A stretch of 64,000 nt of DNA from Oxalobacteraceae bacterium UBA6704 (GCA_002454505.1 DKJA01000148.1:11842-75841), one strand, 5' to 3'. Positions 34,609 to 44,436 are shown, counted from the stretch's first letter. Made by a program: numbers and translations. The notes: generated by a model from the sequence alone, not told the origin.

Positions 34609-37600
34609 TCATGCACAGGTTATTTTCCCAGTCTTGAACCCTGTTCGTTTTTCTCTTTGGAGTTCCAGTATTCCTTCCTGTATCCGTCGATAATCCCAAC
34701 CATTTTTCTCCGCACGGCCCTGCACCTTGTTCAGTTCTTTCCACATTGATTTGTTGTACTCCGAGTGCTCCTTGGTCCACCCGCGATGCAGTCCCAGATT
34801 CGGATTAGGATCGATGCCCTTCGCTACAGGCAGGTACATCATATTGCTGGCCCCGTTGATATCCATCCCTGACTGAATGAAGATCGGATGATCTTTAAGC
34901 CGGTACGGAATGATGTGCTGCCGCTGATACCCCTGCCTCGTGGCCATCCACGTCGGGAACCGCTCGCCCGACAGTCCCAGCGGATCGACCCATGACAGCG
35001 GATTCACCGCATACAACTGCAGGTTCTCCCCGCCGGCCAGCCCGATCGGATCCTGCGTCACGAACCGCCCGATATCCGGATCATAAAACCGGAACGTGTT
35101 GTAGTGCAGCCCGATATCGCGATCGAGGTACTGGCCCTGGAAGCGCAGGTTCTGCGGGATCGCTTTTGCCACGCCGGGCGTACTGGCCACCCACGTCTCG
35201 CTGACCGCCGTTCCCCACGTTGCATACTGCGCCGTCCACACCACGTCGCCGGACGCGGCGCGCAGTTCTTCCGGCAGTCCCACCGCATCGTTATGGAAGT
35301 GGAAGACGCCTGAGGTGGCCGGCACTGCATCCACGCCGCTGTCGACCCGTGCCAGCGGAACATAGCTGTCCGGCTCATACAGATATGTGGCCACGCTGCC
35401 GCCGCGCTGCTCCTGCAGCAGCCGCAGCTGGTCCCACAGGAACAGCGTGGTGCCGAAGGCGTCGTGCTTCCTGATGCGGCGGCCCAGCGCGTCGTAGTCG
35501 AAGCTGGCCAGCTGGCGCACGCCATTGCGCACCGTCTCAACTTCGCGCAGCCGGTGTTCGCCATCGTAGAAGAAGCGCTGCTCGGTGTGTCGGCCGATGC
35601 GCTTCGTCTCGATGCGGCCGTGCACGTCGTATTCGTAGCGCTTGTCCTCGAACGTCGTCACGCGGTTGTACTTCACGTAGCCACCCACGTTCGCGCTGTC
35701 GACCAGGTTGGCCGCGGCATCCCAGCCGAATACCTCGCGCTGCGCGGCACTGGCGGCGGAAATGACACGGCCCAGCACATCGTAGCGGTAGCGCGTTTCG
35801 CCATGGCGCGAGTCCAGCTTGCGGACCAGCTCACCGGCGCGGTCGTACTGCCATTCCTTGCGCAGCACCGGTTCATGCGCACCGGCGGTGTTCTGCCACG
35901 CCTTGCGGCCCAGCCGGTCGTAACCGAACTGCGTCGACAGCTGCCCTTGCGTGCGGACGACCTCGCGGTGCAGGTCGTCGCGTTCGATATCGCTGACGAT
36001 GGCGCCGTCGATATTGACCTGGTGCAGATGACCGGAACCATAGTGCAGCAGGTTGATCGTGCGGCCATCGGGCAGTGTGGTGGCACAGCGGTTGCCCAGT
36101 TCGTCGTAGCGGTGCTGCAGCGTGCCCAGGTGGCCGCTTTCGGTGACCGGTTCTCCCCGCGGGCCATAGCCGAACTGCAGACGGTCGTGCACCACGCGAT
36201 GTTTGCCATCGTCCGAAAACAGTTCCGCCTGCAGCAGCTGGCCCGTCTGATCGTAGCGGAACAGCGTGCTGCGGCCGCGCACCTGCTTCAAGGTCAGGCG
36301 GCCCAGCGCGTCCCGTTCCAAGTGCTGGGTCACCGCATCGGGATCGCCCGCCGCATCGGTCACCTGCACGGCCAGTCCGCGCGCATCGTGCTCGATGCGT
36401 TTGACCGTGCCATCCAGGCCGGTCTCTGCGACGAGGTTGTCGTTGCGGTCGTAGCCGAAGCGGTAAGCCTCGCCGTTCTCGTTGACCAGCTGCGCCAGCC
36501 GGTGCGCCGTATCGTAGACGAAGGTCACGCTGTGGCCCAGTGCATCGATGCGGCGGGTGGGCAGGCCGCGTGCGTTGCGCTCGTACCGCGTCACGCCTTC
36601 GCCCGGATCGGTGATTGCGACAAGGCGGCCGGCGGCGTCGTAACGCAGCGCCTGAACGCCGCCTTCCGCATCGACGATGCCCGTCACGCGGCCCAAGGCA
36701 TCGGTCTCGTAGCGCGTTGCGTTACCCAGCGCATCGGTGACGCTGGCCAGCACGCCGCGCGCGTCGTAGCCGAAGCGGGTCGTCTTGTTCGAGCAGTCCG
36801 TGTACGCGATCATCTGCGCACACGCGTTCCACGCCATGTGCTTGTAGCCGCCGCGCGCATCGCGGATCGTGTGCGGCAGGCCGCGGTCATCGAGCGACTG
36901 TTCGGTCGTAAAACCTGCGGGATCGGTGACGAGCACCAGGTTGCCGCGCGCATCGTACTCGTAGTTCCAGCGGTTGCCCGCTGCATCCGCTTCCCCCGCC
37001 GGCACGTCGAAGCGGTCGTGCCATTGCGTGCGCTCGATCTGGCCCAGCGCGTTGGTGACCTGCGTCATCCGGCCCAGCGCGTCGTAGTCGAACAAGGTGA
37101 TGGCGCCGAGCGGATCGACCGCTTCGACCAATTGGCGATTGTCGTCCCAGCCATAGCGCCACAGGTGGCCTTCCGCATCGATGTAGGCCGTCGGCTGGCA
37201 GTCGGCATTCCATTCCCACTGCTGCTGGCGGTCCAGCTGGTCCGTGACGAGCGTGCGGCGCGCGGCGAGGTCGTAGCGCAGCGTGTAGGCCTCGCCGTCG
37301 TCGGTCCAGTGACGCACCACGCGGGCCGTGGCGCCAGCGCCTTCCCAGTCATAGAAACAATGCAGGCCGCCCGGGGTGCCGTGCTCGCACATCAGGCTGT
37401 GCCGGTACGCGAATCGGCGCGTGGCCTGTCCGGTACGGTCGATCACCTCGGTCAGTTCGCCGTGCGCGCTGTAACGGTATTCGACCAGCGTTTCGGCCGG
37501 TTCTTCGAGCGCGCCGATAACGAGGCGCAGCGCGGCAATGCGGCGCGGGTGCCTCGTGTCGTAGACCAGTTCCACCGCGCGCCCGCAGCCGTCGTTCAGC

Positions 37601-38793
37601 TGGCGCAGCAGGCCGTCGTCGTAGCGCAGCGCATGCCAGTTGCCGTTGCGGTCCTCCAGCCGCTGCAGCCGCAGCGTGCCGGCAAAGCCCGGCGCGGGGA
37701 TGCCGAAATCGCGGTACAGTCCATCGCCGCTCTCCACCACGTACTGGCCCGCCTCGGTGCAGATCAGGTAATAGCCTTCCGCGCTGCTGTAGTGACTCTC
37801 GCCCGGCAGCACGGCGGGAAAGCGCATCGTGCGCCCCTGCGCGTCGCAATAGACGATGGCCGTCAGCTCATCGCCATCGTCGCGCTCCAGCGTGAGTTCC
37901 ACTTCGTAGGGCACGCTCCAGCCGATGCCGAACAGGCCGGTGTCGCGGCGATCGTGACTGCTGTAGAAGCGCGTCCATTCCAGCGGTAGCGCGCCGGGCA
38001 GCGTAAAGTCGGATATCTCGCGCAGCACCTTGCCGCCGGTGACCACATTGACGGGATTGCCGATGAAGTTGCGCAGCTTGCTGCCCACCCACGTGCCCGC
38101 CATCGACGCGCCCATATTCATCAGCAGGCAGGGCAGCGCGGATTTCAGCGCCGAGACGTTCATCCGGCCGCGCCCGCACAGCGCGAGTGCCACGCCGAGT
38201 GCGGTGCCCAGTGCGGCGATCCACCACGGCCGCTCGTCTTCGATCTCGCGCACGGTCAGCGTGCCGCCGCCGATGAACACGTCGCCGGAGCCCTCGGCGA
38301 TCTTGCCGCCGCAGGTGGTCTGGTCGTCCTTGCGCGATGCCGGGTGGTCGTTGATGAAGACGTTGTCCGAGCCCTGCGCCAGCATCGGCGGAGGACCGCC
38401 ATGCTGGGCGCAGGTGATGATGTCCTTTTCGCCCGGCGCCGCGGCCCGCGCGGCCGCCAACGAGTTGATGTTGACGTCCGGCGAACCGCTGGCGATCTTG
38501 CCCTCGATCGAGGGCGGGATACATCGGTCGACGAGATCGTTGATGGTGCGGTCGATGAAACCATTCAGGCCGCTGCCTTCCATCGCCACGCTGACGCAGA
38601 AGCCGATCGCCAGCACGGCACCGAGACCGAGCCCGCCGGTGCCGACCACGAAGCCGACGGCGGCGACGGCCACCGCCGTCAGCGCGGCGCCCACCAGCGC
38701 GCCGACGATCAGCGAGCCGCCCATCTTCGCCAGGTTGCCCCACATCGACGTGTGGGCGATGGGATCGGTCAGGCGGGCGGCGGCGGGGCACAT
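34609..38793 (-). CDS. rhs: T6SS effector: prePAAR-TM-PAAR-Rhs protein with predicted HNH/AHH-like nuclease tip
   Basis: A 1394-residue polymorphic toxin. N-terminus: prePAAR motif AARLTDPIAH (residues 5-14, pattern AARxxDxxxH), hydrophobic helices (about 28-72), a PAAR-like domain (about 90-180, ITCAQHGGPPPMLAQGSDNV, then GSGDVFIGG), another helix (about 190-206), then the Rhs core with many YD repeats. The core ends at the conserved junction PLSWVDPLGL (DPxGL at 1270-1274). The 120-residue tip has QHIIPYRLKDHP (His1293) and GLHRGWTKEHSEYN (His1336, His1343), resembling the AHH branch of HNH/endonuclease VII toxins. It is delivered on VgrG with the EagR chaperone encoded just upstream. The specific tip activity is inferred. 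Confidence 0.87.
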   Translation of the reverse strand: MCPAAARLTDPIAHTSMWGNLAKMGGSLIVGALVGAALTAVAVAAVGFVVGTGGLGLGAVLAIGFCVSVAMEGSGLNGFIDRTINDLVDRCIPPSIEGKIASGSPDVNINSLAAARAAAPGEKDIITCAQHGGPPPMLAQGSDNVFINDHPASRKDDQTTCGGKIAEGSGDVFIGGGTLTVREIEDERPWWIAALGTALGVALALCGRGRMNVSALKSALPCLLMNMGASMAGTWVGSKLRNFIGNPVNVVTGGKVLREISDFTLPGALPLEWTRFYSSHDRRDTGLFGIGWSVPYEVELTLERDDGDELTAIVYCDAQGRTMRFPAVLPGESHYSSAEGYYLICTEAGQYVVESGDGLYRDFGIPAPGFAGTLRLQRLEDRNGNWHALRYDDGLLRQLNDGCGRAVELVYDTRHPRRIAALRLVIGALEEPAETLVEYRYSAHGELTEVIDRTGQATRRFAYRHSLMCEHGTPGGLHCFYDWEGAGATARVVRHWTDDGEAYTLRYDLAARRTLVTDQLDRQQQWEWNADCQPTAYIDAEGHLWRYGWDDNRQLVEAVDPLGAITLFDYDALGRMTQVTNALGQIERTQWHDRFDVPAGEADAAGNRWNYEYDARGNLVLVTDPAGFTTEQSLDDRGLPHTIRDARGGYKHMAWNACAQMIAYTDCSNKTTRFGYDARGVLASVTDALGNATRYETDALGRVTGIVDAEGGVQALRYDAAGRLVAITDPGEGVTRYERNARGLPTRRIDALGHSVTFVYDTAHRLAQLVNENGEAYRFGYDRNDNLVAETGLDGTVKRIEHDARGLAVQVTDAAGDPDAVTQHLERDALGRLTLKQVRGRSTLFRYDQTGQLLQAELFSDDGKHRVVHDRLQFGYGPRGEPVTESGHLGTLQHRYDELGNRCATTLPDGRTINLLHYGSGHLHQVNIDGAIVSDIERDDLHREVVRTQGQLSTQFGYDRLGRKAWQNTAGAHEPVLRKEWQYDRAGELVRKLDSRHGETRYRYDVLGRVISAASAAQREVFGWDAAANLVDSANVGGYVKYNRVTTFEDKRYEYDVHGRIETKRIGRHTEQRFFYDGEHRLREVETVRNGVRQLASFDYDALGRRIRKHDAFGTTLFLWDQLRLLQEQRGGSVATYLYEPDSYVPLARVDSGVDAVPATSGVFHFHNDAVGLPEELRAASGDVVWTAQYATWGTAVSETWVASTPGVAKAIPQNLRFQGQYLDRDIGLHYNTFRFYDPDIGRFVTQDPIGLAGGENLQLYAVNPLSWVDPLGLSGERFPTWMATRQGYQRQHIIPYRLKDHPIFIQSGMDINGASNMMYLPVAKGIDPNPNLGLHRGWTKEHSEYNKSMWKELNKVQGRAEKNGWDYRRIQEGILELQREKRTGFKTGKITCA

Positions 38794-38805
38794 GGCGGCG
38801 TCCCG

Positions 38806-39228
38806 TCAGTGCGGCGTAAAGCTGTCCAGTAGCTGCTGCGCGTATGCGGCCTGCTCCTGTGTGAGTGGCGCGGAACAGGTCAGCGTCAGCACCAGTACCT
38901 TGCTGTCACCCAGCAGCAGCGCCGTCTGCAACTGGTGGATGCCGGCGTTGTTCTGCCTGAACGACGTATTCACTTGCACGGCCGGCAGTTTCGCCGCACC
39001 TGCTGTTACGGCGGCGAGCTCGCCCTGTTTGAACTGCTTGACCTGCGATGCCAGCGTGCGCAGCTGGCGCAGCACGAAGGCTTCCAGCGCTTCGCCTTGC
39101 GGCAGCACGTCGCGCGTGACGGCCAGCGTCAGCCCGCCCGGCCCGTGGTTCAGGATCAGCATGTTGACGCTGCGGTCCTGCGCCGTGTCGGGAACCGCAA
39201 AACTGCCTTCGTTGACGTGGTAGTCCAT
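38806..39228 (-). CDS. eagR: EagR/DcrB-type (DUF1795) T6SS effector chaperone
   Basis: A 140-residue protein of the DcrB/DUF1795 fold, with the opening MDYHVNEGSFAVPDTAQDRSVNML typical of the family. EagR proteins wrap the transmembrane segments of prePAAR effectors and load them onto VgrG; the neighbouring Rhs protein has exactly the prePAAR motif and helices that need this. It starts 11 bases after the VgrG stop and ends 12 bases before rhs, so order and spacing match known vgrG-eag-rhs loci. The longer upstream open frame was rejected as it overlaps VgrG. Confidence 0.9.
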   Translation of the reverse strand: MDYHVNEGSFAVPDTAQDRSVNMLILNHGPGGLTLAVTRDVLPQGEALEAFVLRQLRTLASQVKQFKQGELAAVTAGAAKLPAVQVNTSFRQNNAGIHQLQTALLLGDSKVLVLTLTCSAPLTQEQAAYAQQLLDSFTPH

Positions 39229-39239
39229 GTAGGTTCTCG

Positions 39240-41255
39240 CTAGGCTTTGGGCGGCGTGGGAAACTGCGCATCGACGTCGGCGATGATCGCGCCGCCGCCT
39301 TTCGGTGCCGGCACCACGGCCACACCGCCGCCGGAAGGATTGATGTCCACCGGCTTGCCGTTCACCTGCACCGGCCCGCTGGACGTGATGTTGATGCTCT
39401 TGCCGGTGATTGCCACGTTGCCGGCCTTGTCCATGTAGAACTTGGCGTCGCCGCAGGTGATCTCGAACGAGTCGCCCGCTTCCATCTTGTAGTGCTTGCC
39501 CACCAGCGTGTTCTTGTCGCCGCCCACCTGCTGCAGCGCGTCCACCTTGACGGTTTCCGTCAGCACGTGGCGGATGCGGCGCGTGGCGTCGTTGCCGATG
39601 TAGGACGTGCTGTCGTGCCCCACCGAGCGGGCGGCGTCGTGGCCCACCGAATACGTTTCGTCGTTCTCCACTTCCGCATCGAGGTTGCGCTCGGCCTGTA
39701 TCCACACCTGCTCGGCGCCTTTCTTGTCCTCGAAGCGGATCGCGTTGGCATTGTCGTAGCCGCCGCCGGACGTGGAGCGCGACAGGATGCCGCTCTGCGT
39801 TTTATTGGCCGGCAGCGTCCACGCGGGCATCGTGTCCACGTTTGGAATCATGCCCGTGATGATGGGGCGATCCGGATCGCCGCCCATGAACGCGACGATC
39901 ACCTCGGTGCCGATGCGGGGAATCGACGTCATGCCGAAGCCGGCGCCGGACCACGGCGTGGCCACGCGGATCCAGGCCGAGCTGCGGTCGTCGTACTTGC
40001 CTTCGCGGTCCCAGTGGTACTGCACGCGCACGCGGCCGAATTCGTCCGTGTGGATGTCGTCGCCCGACGGGCCGACGATGGTGGCCGTCTGGATGCCGTA
40101 GATCTTCGTGTCGGTGCAGTGGAAGCCGCGGCCGGGCCGCCACGGGATCTTGCGGCGCAGGCACGTCAGCCGGTTTTCGTAATGGGGTTCTTCGGCCTGC
40201 GGCTGCAGGTGTGTCTGATAGTTGTTGGTGGCGTGGTGGTTCACCTCGACAACGAGGAACTCGCTGTCGCCGCCGTCGAAATGGCCGGCCAGCCGGAACC
40301 AGCGGCCCGGCATCAGCCGGCGGCAGTTGCCGGCACCATCGAACTGCTTGGCGCGCGCCTCGATCTCCTGCATGCGCAGCCGGGCCAGCGCATCGCCGTC
40401 GGCGCTGTCCTTGAAGCCGAAGGCGCCCGTGTATTCGTAGGACTCGATCGGTGGCACGTCGCCCTGCACGTTCACCGTCGGCACGGAGGCGACCACCGGC
40501 CGGCCGCTCTTGAAGTCGTAGCTGGCCACCGCCACGCTGCCGTGCACCAGTTCGCGCACGGGCGACCAGTCGCCGATGCCGTCCTCCTCGATCGCGCCGC
40601 CGTGGCGCTGGTACTGCACGTCCGGATCGCCATCGACAGGCAGTGCCGCGGTGGTGTCGTCGCTGACGACCAGCTTGTGGCCGGCCGCGTCGTGCTCGAA
40701 CCAGTAGGCCAGTCCCGCCGCGGCCCAGCGCCGCGCCAGGTAATTCAGGTCCGTCTCGTCGAACTGGCAGGCATCCGTCATCGGCCTGGCGGCGCCGGCC
40801 ACGCGCCAGTCCCAGTCGGCCACGCCGCCGTAGTCGGCGAAGATGCCGGCCGTCTGGTCGCGCAGCGTCGCCTCGTGGAACAGGTAGTTATCCTTGCGCA
40901 GGGCCAGGTAATCCAGCCACGGGCCCAGCCGCGCTTCGTAGTAGGCCAGGCCGCCGTCGACCTTCTTCAGGCCGAAGCGGAACACGCGGCCCGTGAAATA
41001 ACGCAGTGTGCCGTCCTGGCGCACCAGCTCCACGGCCAGCATGCGGCCCTGCAGGTCCTTCAATTGAATCAGCGCGTCGTCGGACAGCAGTTCGACCGTG
41101 TACGAGAAGGGCCGCGACAGGCCTTCGAACGCATCGAGGCGGTTGACGAGCAATGCGGCTGCCGGGCCATCGTCGTTGGGGAACGACAGGCGGAGGATCC
41201 GGTTGGTCTGGAAGCTGTCCTGCAGGCTGGATAAAAGGTCGCGCATCACGGTCAT
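39240..41255 (-). CDS. vgrG: Type VI secretion tip protein VgrG (TssI)
   Basis: A 671-residue VgrG. The gp27-like part covers about 20-390 (RILRLSFPNDDGPAAALLVN, YYEARLGPWLDYLALRKDN, DQTAGIFADYG), the OB-fold/gp5-like part about 400-520 (TATIVGPSGDDIHTDEFGRV, WDREGKYDDRSSAWIRVATP, GFGMTSIPRIGTEVIVAF) and a repetitive C-terminal needle (about 545-640). The last ~25 residues are a Gly/Pro tail, so this VgrG carries no enzymatic extension; its cargo is the Rhs protein. No other T6SS structural genes lie in the window, making it an orphan vgrG island. It starts either at 41255 or three codons later. Confidence 0.95.
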   Translation of the reverse strand: MTVMRDLLSSLQDSFQTNRILRLSFPNDDGPAAALLVNRLDAFEGLSRPFSYTVELLSDDALIQLKDLQGRMLAVELVRQDGTLRYFTGRVFRFGLKKVDGGLAYYEARLGPWLDYLALRKDNYLFHEATLRDQTAGIFADYGGVADWDWRVAGAARPMTDACQFDETDLNYLARRWAAAGLAYWFEHDAAGHKLVVSDDTTAALPVDGDPDVQYQRHGGAIEEDGIGDWSPVRELVHGSVAVASYDFKSGRPVVASVPTVNVQGDVPPIESYEYTGAFGFKDSADGDALARLRMQEIEARAKQFDGAGNCRRLMPGRWFRLAGHFDGGDSEFLVVEVNHHATNNYQTHLQPQAEEPHYENRLTCLRRKIPWRPGRGFHCTDTKIYGIQTATIVGPSGDDIHTDEFGRVRVQYHWDREGKYDDRSSAWIRVATPWSGAGFGMTSIPRIGTEVIVAFMGGDPDRPIITGMIPNVDTMPAWTLPANKTQSGILSRSTSGGGYDNANAIRFEDKKGAEQVWIQAERNLDAEVENDETYSVGHDAARSVGHDSTSYIGNDATRRIRHVLTETVKVDALQQVGGDKNTLVGKHYKMEAGDSFEITCGDAKFYMDKAGNVAITGKSINITSSGPVQVNGKPVDINPSGGGVAVVPAPKGGGAIIADVDAQFPTPPKA

Positions 41256-41278
41256 CCCAGGTCGTCTGCCCGCGAAAA

Positions 41279-41309
41279 ATTATACCGACCTCAGCCTTTT
41301 TCGTTGTAA
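41279..41309 (-). promoter_or_regulatory. Candidate promoter of the vgrG operon
   Basis: A perfect TATAAT on the minus strand (41279-41284) lies 24 bases upstream of the vgrG start; a TTACAA hexamer is 19 bases further upstream. The region is AT-rich for this genome. Confidence 0.4.
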
Positions 41310-41335
41310 TTTATATATGAAATGTGTGGGCCAGA

Positions 41336-42241
41336 TCAGTGTTCCGGCGTTTTGAACAGCCGGCCGCCGAACAGCACGCAGAGCAGCGCGGCGACGATCA
41401 GCGCGATGCCGGCCCATTGCCAGCCGGTGACGGATTCGCCCAGCAGCAATACGCCGGACGTGATGCCGACGACGGGCACGCCCAGGCCGAACGGCGCCAC
41501 CTTGTTGGCCGGGTGGCGCTTCAATAAACTGGTCCACAGGCCATAGCCGACCAGCGTGGCCATCCAGCCCAGGTAGGCCAGTGCGATCCACGTGGTCCAC
41601 GGCGCATCCAGCCATGTCCAGCGCACTGCGGGCGGGTCGAAGGCCAGCGACAGCGCCACGAAGGGCAGGATCGGCGTCAGGCAGCTCCACACGAGGAAGG
41701 CCAGCGGATCGAAGCCGGGGCTGGCCTGCTGCGCAAAGCGGACGACGATGTTCGATGCGCCCCACATGGTGGCGCCGGCAAGGCACAGCAGGAAGCCTGC
41801 CACGGTAGTCTCGGCATGGCTGGCGGCCGACGGCCCCGCGTAATTCATGCCGAAGCACGCAAGGCCCAGCGCCGCGATGCCCAGGCCGGCCAGCAGCTGC
41901 CGGCTGGGCCGCTCGCCCAGCAGCGCGTAGCCGTAGATCGCGGTGAAGAACATCTGCGTCTGCAGCAGCACCGAGGCCAGCGCGGCGGACATGCCCACCT
42001 TCAGCGACAGGAACACGAAGCCGAACTGCCCGACGCCCTGCGTCAGCCCGTACAGCACCATCCACTTCGCCGCGACGGGGGGCGGGCGCAGGAAAAACAC
42101 CAGCGGCAGCACGGCAAACAGGTAGCGGCCGGTGCCCAGCTGGAACGGCGTGAACCAGCGCAGGCCGACCTTCATCGCGACGAAGTTCGTGCCCCAGATG
42201 ACCACGACGATCAGCGCAGCGAGAAGGTCGCGCGGTTTCAT
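41336..42241 (-). CDS. EamA-family (DMT) transporter
   Basis: A 301-residue inner-membrane protein with about 10 helices in two EamA repeats (repeat 1 begins LIVVVIWGTNFVAMKVGLRW, repeat 2 near GATMWGASNIVVRFA). These proteins export metabolites such as amino acids or take up nutrients; substrate unknown. The ATG at 42241 is 10 bases after the FUSC stop, so it is the last gene of a three-gene unit with the M14 peptidase and FUSC genes. The longer upstream frame overlaps the FUSC gene and is low-complexity. Confidence 0.88.
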   Translation of the reverse strand: MKPRDLLAALIVVVIWGTNFVAMKVGLRWFTPFQLGTGRYLFAVLPLVFFLRPPPVAAKWMVLYGLTQGVGQFGFVFLSLKVGMSAALASVLLQTQMFFTAIYGYALLGERPSRQLLAGLGIAALGLACFGMNYAGPSAASHAETTVAGFLLCLAGATMWGASNIVVRFAQQASPGFDPLAFLVWSCLTPILPFVALSLAFDPPAVRWTWLDAPWTTWIALAYLGWMATLVGYGLWTSLLKRHPANKVAPFGLGVPVVGITSGVLLLGESVTGWQWAGIALIVAALLCVLFGGRLFKTPEH

Positions 42242-42251
42242 TTGAATGAGC

Positions 42252-44435
42252 TCATTGCTGCACCACGTTCCGCTCGATCGCTTCGCTGTGCACGATGATT
42301 TTTGCCGCATCGGCCTGCAGCAGCCGGATGCGCCGCTGCACCACTGGCCAGCCGGGCCAGTCCACCGAACCGGTGGCATCGACGGCCGGCACGGAGGCCA
42401 GTTCCGCCTCCAGCGTCGGCACCGGCGCGTCCACGCCGTGCTTCGCCAGCGCGGCGGACAATGTGCGGCACACCTGCACGTGGCTGGCGGCCAGCATCGC
42501 ATTCACTTCCTGGGCCGGCACGTCCTTCACGTGGCGGCGCAGGATCGCCCGCAGCGCCGCCACGTGGGCCACCAACAGGTAGTTCTGCACGACGAACAGG
42601 TTGATGTCTTCCACGGCGCGGCGCTTGCTGGCCGGTTCGTCCAGCATCCGCACCAGCGCGGCCGACAGGCTGGCCAGGCTGTCCATCAGGCCCTTCCTCT
42701 GGATGCGGTAGGGGAAGTCGTTGCGGCATTTCCCCTGCAGCAGCTCGAAGCTCGCTTCCATATAGCGCTGGTTGGCCGCCAGCACCTGCCGGATCAGCGT
42801 GGGCAGCGTGCGGTATTCCCAGCTTGGCAGCACGAAGCTGAACACGGTGGCCACGAAGGCGCCGATGAAGGTGTCGATCAGGCGTTCCGAGATCGCGTTC
42901 ACGCTGCCGCCGGCCGCGAGATTCATCTGCAGCAGGATCATGATCGACACGGCGATCGCCGTGTAGCGGTAGCGCAGGTAGACGAAGGTGGGCGTGGCGA
43001 TCGTCGCCAGCACCAGCACCGCCAGCAAAAACGCCGTGTGGTTGAAGAAGGTCAGCACGATGGCCGCCACCACGCAGCCGATGACGGTGCCGACGATGCG
43101 GTCGCTGCGGCGCTGCTTGGTCATCGAGAAGCTGGGCCGCAGGATGATCACGATGGTCAGGATGATCCAGTAGCTGTGCGCCGAATAGGGCAGCAGCGTG
43201 CCGATCGCGAGGCCCGCAGCAATCGCCATCGCCACGCGCAGCGCGAAGCGGAAGATCGGCGAATCCATGCGGAAGTGCGACAGCATCACCTGCAGCTCGT
43301 ACTTCTGCTGCGACAGGAAGGGCTGCATGTCGGCGTCAATCCAGAACGGCGTGCTGTCGTAGGCCTTCTGGCTGGCCACGTGCAGCTCGCCCACCATGCC
43401 GATGATGGCGCGCACCTTGTTGCGCTGGGCGCGCAGCACGGCCAGCGCTTCCTGGGCGGGCTTGCCTTCGTCGACGCGGCGCTGCAGTGCCGCCAGCTCC
43501 GCCTCGATCGCATCGAGCTCCGGCTCGTAGCTGATCTCCGGGAACGAGGCGCGCTTGCGCGTGACGTCGTAGGCCACCGACTCGATGTCGCGCGCGCACT
43601 TGAACGCCAGGTCGCGCAGCGAATTGAGGGCCGGCGAATCGGCCAGGTGCACGCGCAGCTGCGCGTAATCCGTGTGCGTGGACAGGATCAGCTCATACAG
43701 GTCCAGCATGCACACGTGCACCTGCACGACGATGGCGTCCTTGCGGTTCTGGTGGGCGCGCAGGATCAGGTCGCGCGACGCCTGCTGCTTGTCCGCCAGC
43801 TGCGCCTGGTGGCGCACCAGCTTGTTGAACTGCTCGGTGAGGTTGTAGCGGGTGTCGTAGAAATCGGCCTTGATGTCGATGTAGGCGGCCAGTTCGAACA
43901 GCGCTTCGGCCAGCACCTGCTGCTTGATGCGGTGGCGCAGCAGCCACGACACGCCCATTGCATACGCCAGATAGGCCAGGCCGCCCAGCGTGAACAGGCC
44001 GGCGTGTTCCAGCGCCTGCAGCGGCGTCAGGTGGTGCTCCATCGACATCGTCATGATGAACAGCGTGGCCAGCTGCAGCGGCATCGACTTCTTGCCGTAG
44101 ACGACCATCATGCTGGCGAAGAAGGACAGCACGACGAGCACGGCGATCAGCAGCCAGAAATACGGCGCGCACAGGCTGACCAGCAGCGTCACGAGGCTGC
44201 ACAGCAGCACCGACGCCATCATCTCGTTGAACTTGTGGCGCAACGGGCTGGGCATGTCCATCAGCGCCGTGCACAGCGCGCCGATGCCGACCGACAGCGC
44301 GGTGGGCATGTCGGCCACCGCCAGCGTCAGCCAGATGATGCCGATCAGGCCCGCGCCGAAGCGCAGGCCCAGATGGAAGTAATGACTGTAGAAGAAGGTG
44401 CGCGCGCTCAGTGCATAGTGCATCGGCTGCGCCAT
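42252..44435 (-). CDS. FUSC-family membrane protein (YccS/AaeB-like)
   Basis: A 727-residue protein with two blocks of about six helices (about 25-165 and 400-520) and two cytoplasmic helical regions, the FUSC/YccS layout. The hallmark segment YWIILTIVIILRPSFSMTKQR-R and DRIVGTVIGCVVAA are present. Related proteins are aromatic-acid efflux pumps (AaeB) or unknown (YccS). The ATG at 44435 begins one base after the stop of the M14 peptidase gene; that start was chosen because the preceding 29 codons overlap the peptidase. Confidence 0.9.
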   Translation of the reverse strand: MAQPMHYALSARTFFYSHYFHLGLRFGAGLIGIIWLTLAVADMPTALSVGIGALCTALMDMPSPLRHKFNEMMASVLLCSLVTLLVSLCAPYFWLLIAVLVVLSFFASMMVVYGKKSMPLQLATLFIMTMSMEHHLTPLQALEHAGLFTLGGLAYLAYAMGVSWLLRHRIKQQVLAEALFELAAYIDIKADFYDTRYNLTEQFNKLVRHQAQLADKQQASRDLILRAHQNRKDAIVVQVHVCMLDLYELILSTHTDYAQLRVHLADSPALNSLRDLAFKCARDIESVAYDVTRKRASFPEISYEPELDAIEAELAALQRRVDEGKPAQEALAVLRAQRNKVRAIIGMVGELHVASQKAYDSTPFWIDADMQPFLSQQKYELQVMLSHFRMDSPIFRFALRVAMAIAAGLAIGTLLPYSAHSYWIILTIVIILRPSFSMTKQRRSDRIVGTVIGCVVAAIVLTFFNHTAFLLAVLVLATIATPTFVYLRYRYTAIAVSIMILLQMNLAAGGSVNAISERLIDTFIGAFVATVFSFVLPSWEYRTLPTLIRQVLAANQRYMEASFELLQGKCRNDFPYRIQRKGLMDSLASLSAALVRMLDEPASKRRAVEDINLFVVQNYLLVAHVAALRAILRRHVKDVPAQEVNAMLAASHVQVCRTLSAALAKHGVDAPVPTLEAELASVPAVDATGSVDWPGWPVVQRRIRLLQADAAKIIVHSEAIERNVVQQ

Positions 44436-44436
44436 G

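Noticed and set aside
35464..37989. An 841-codon frame antisense to the Rhs core
   Set aside because: Composition is the mirror of the YD repeats, no domain or ribosome-binding site is seen, and the sense frame is an unmistakable Rhs protein.
38806..39705. A 299-codon frame in which the EagR gene might start much earlier
   Set aside because: The upstream half overlaps the 3' part of vgrG in another frame and is low-complexity; the family N-terminus MDYHVNEGSF starts at 39228.
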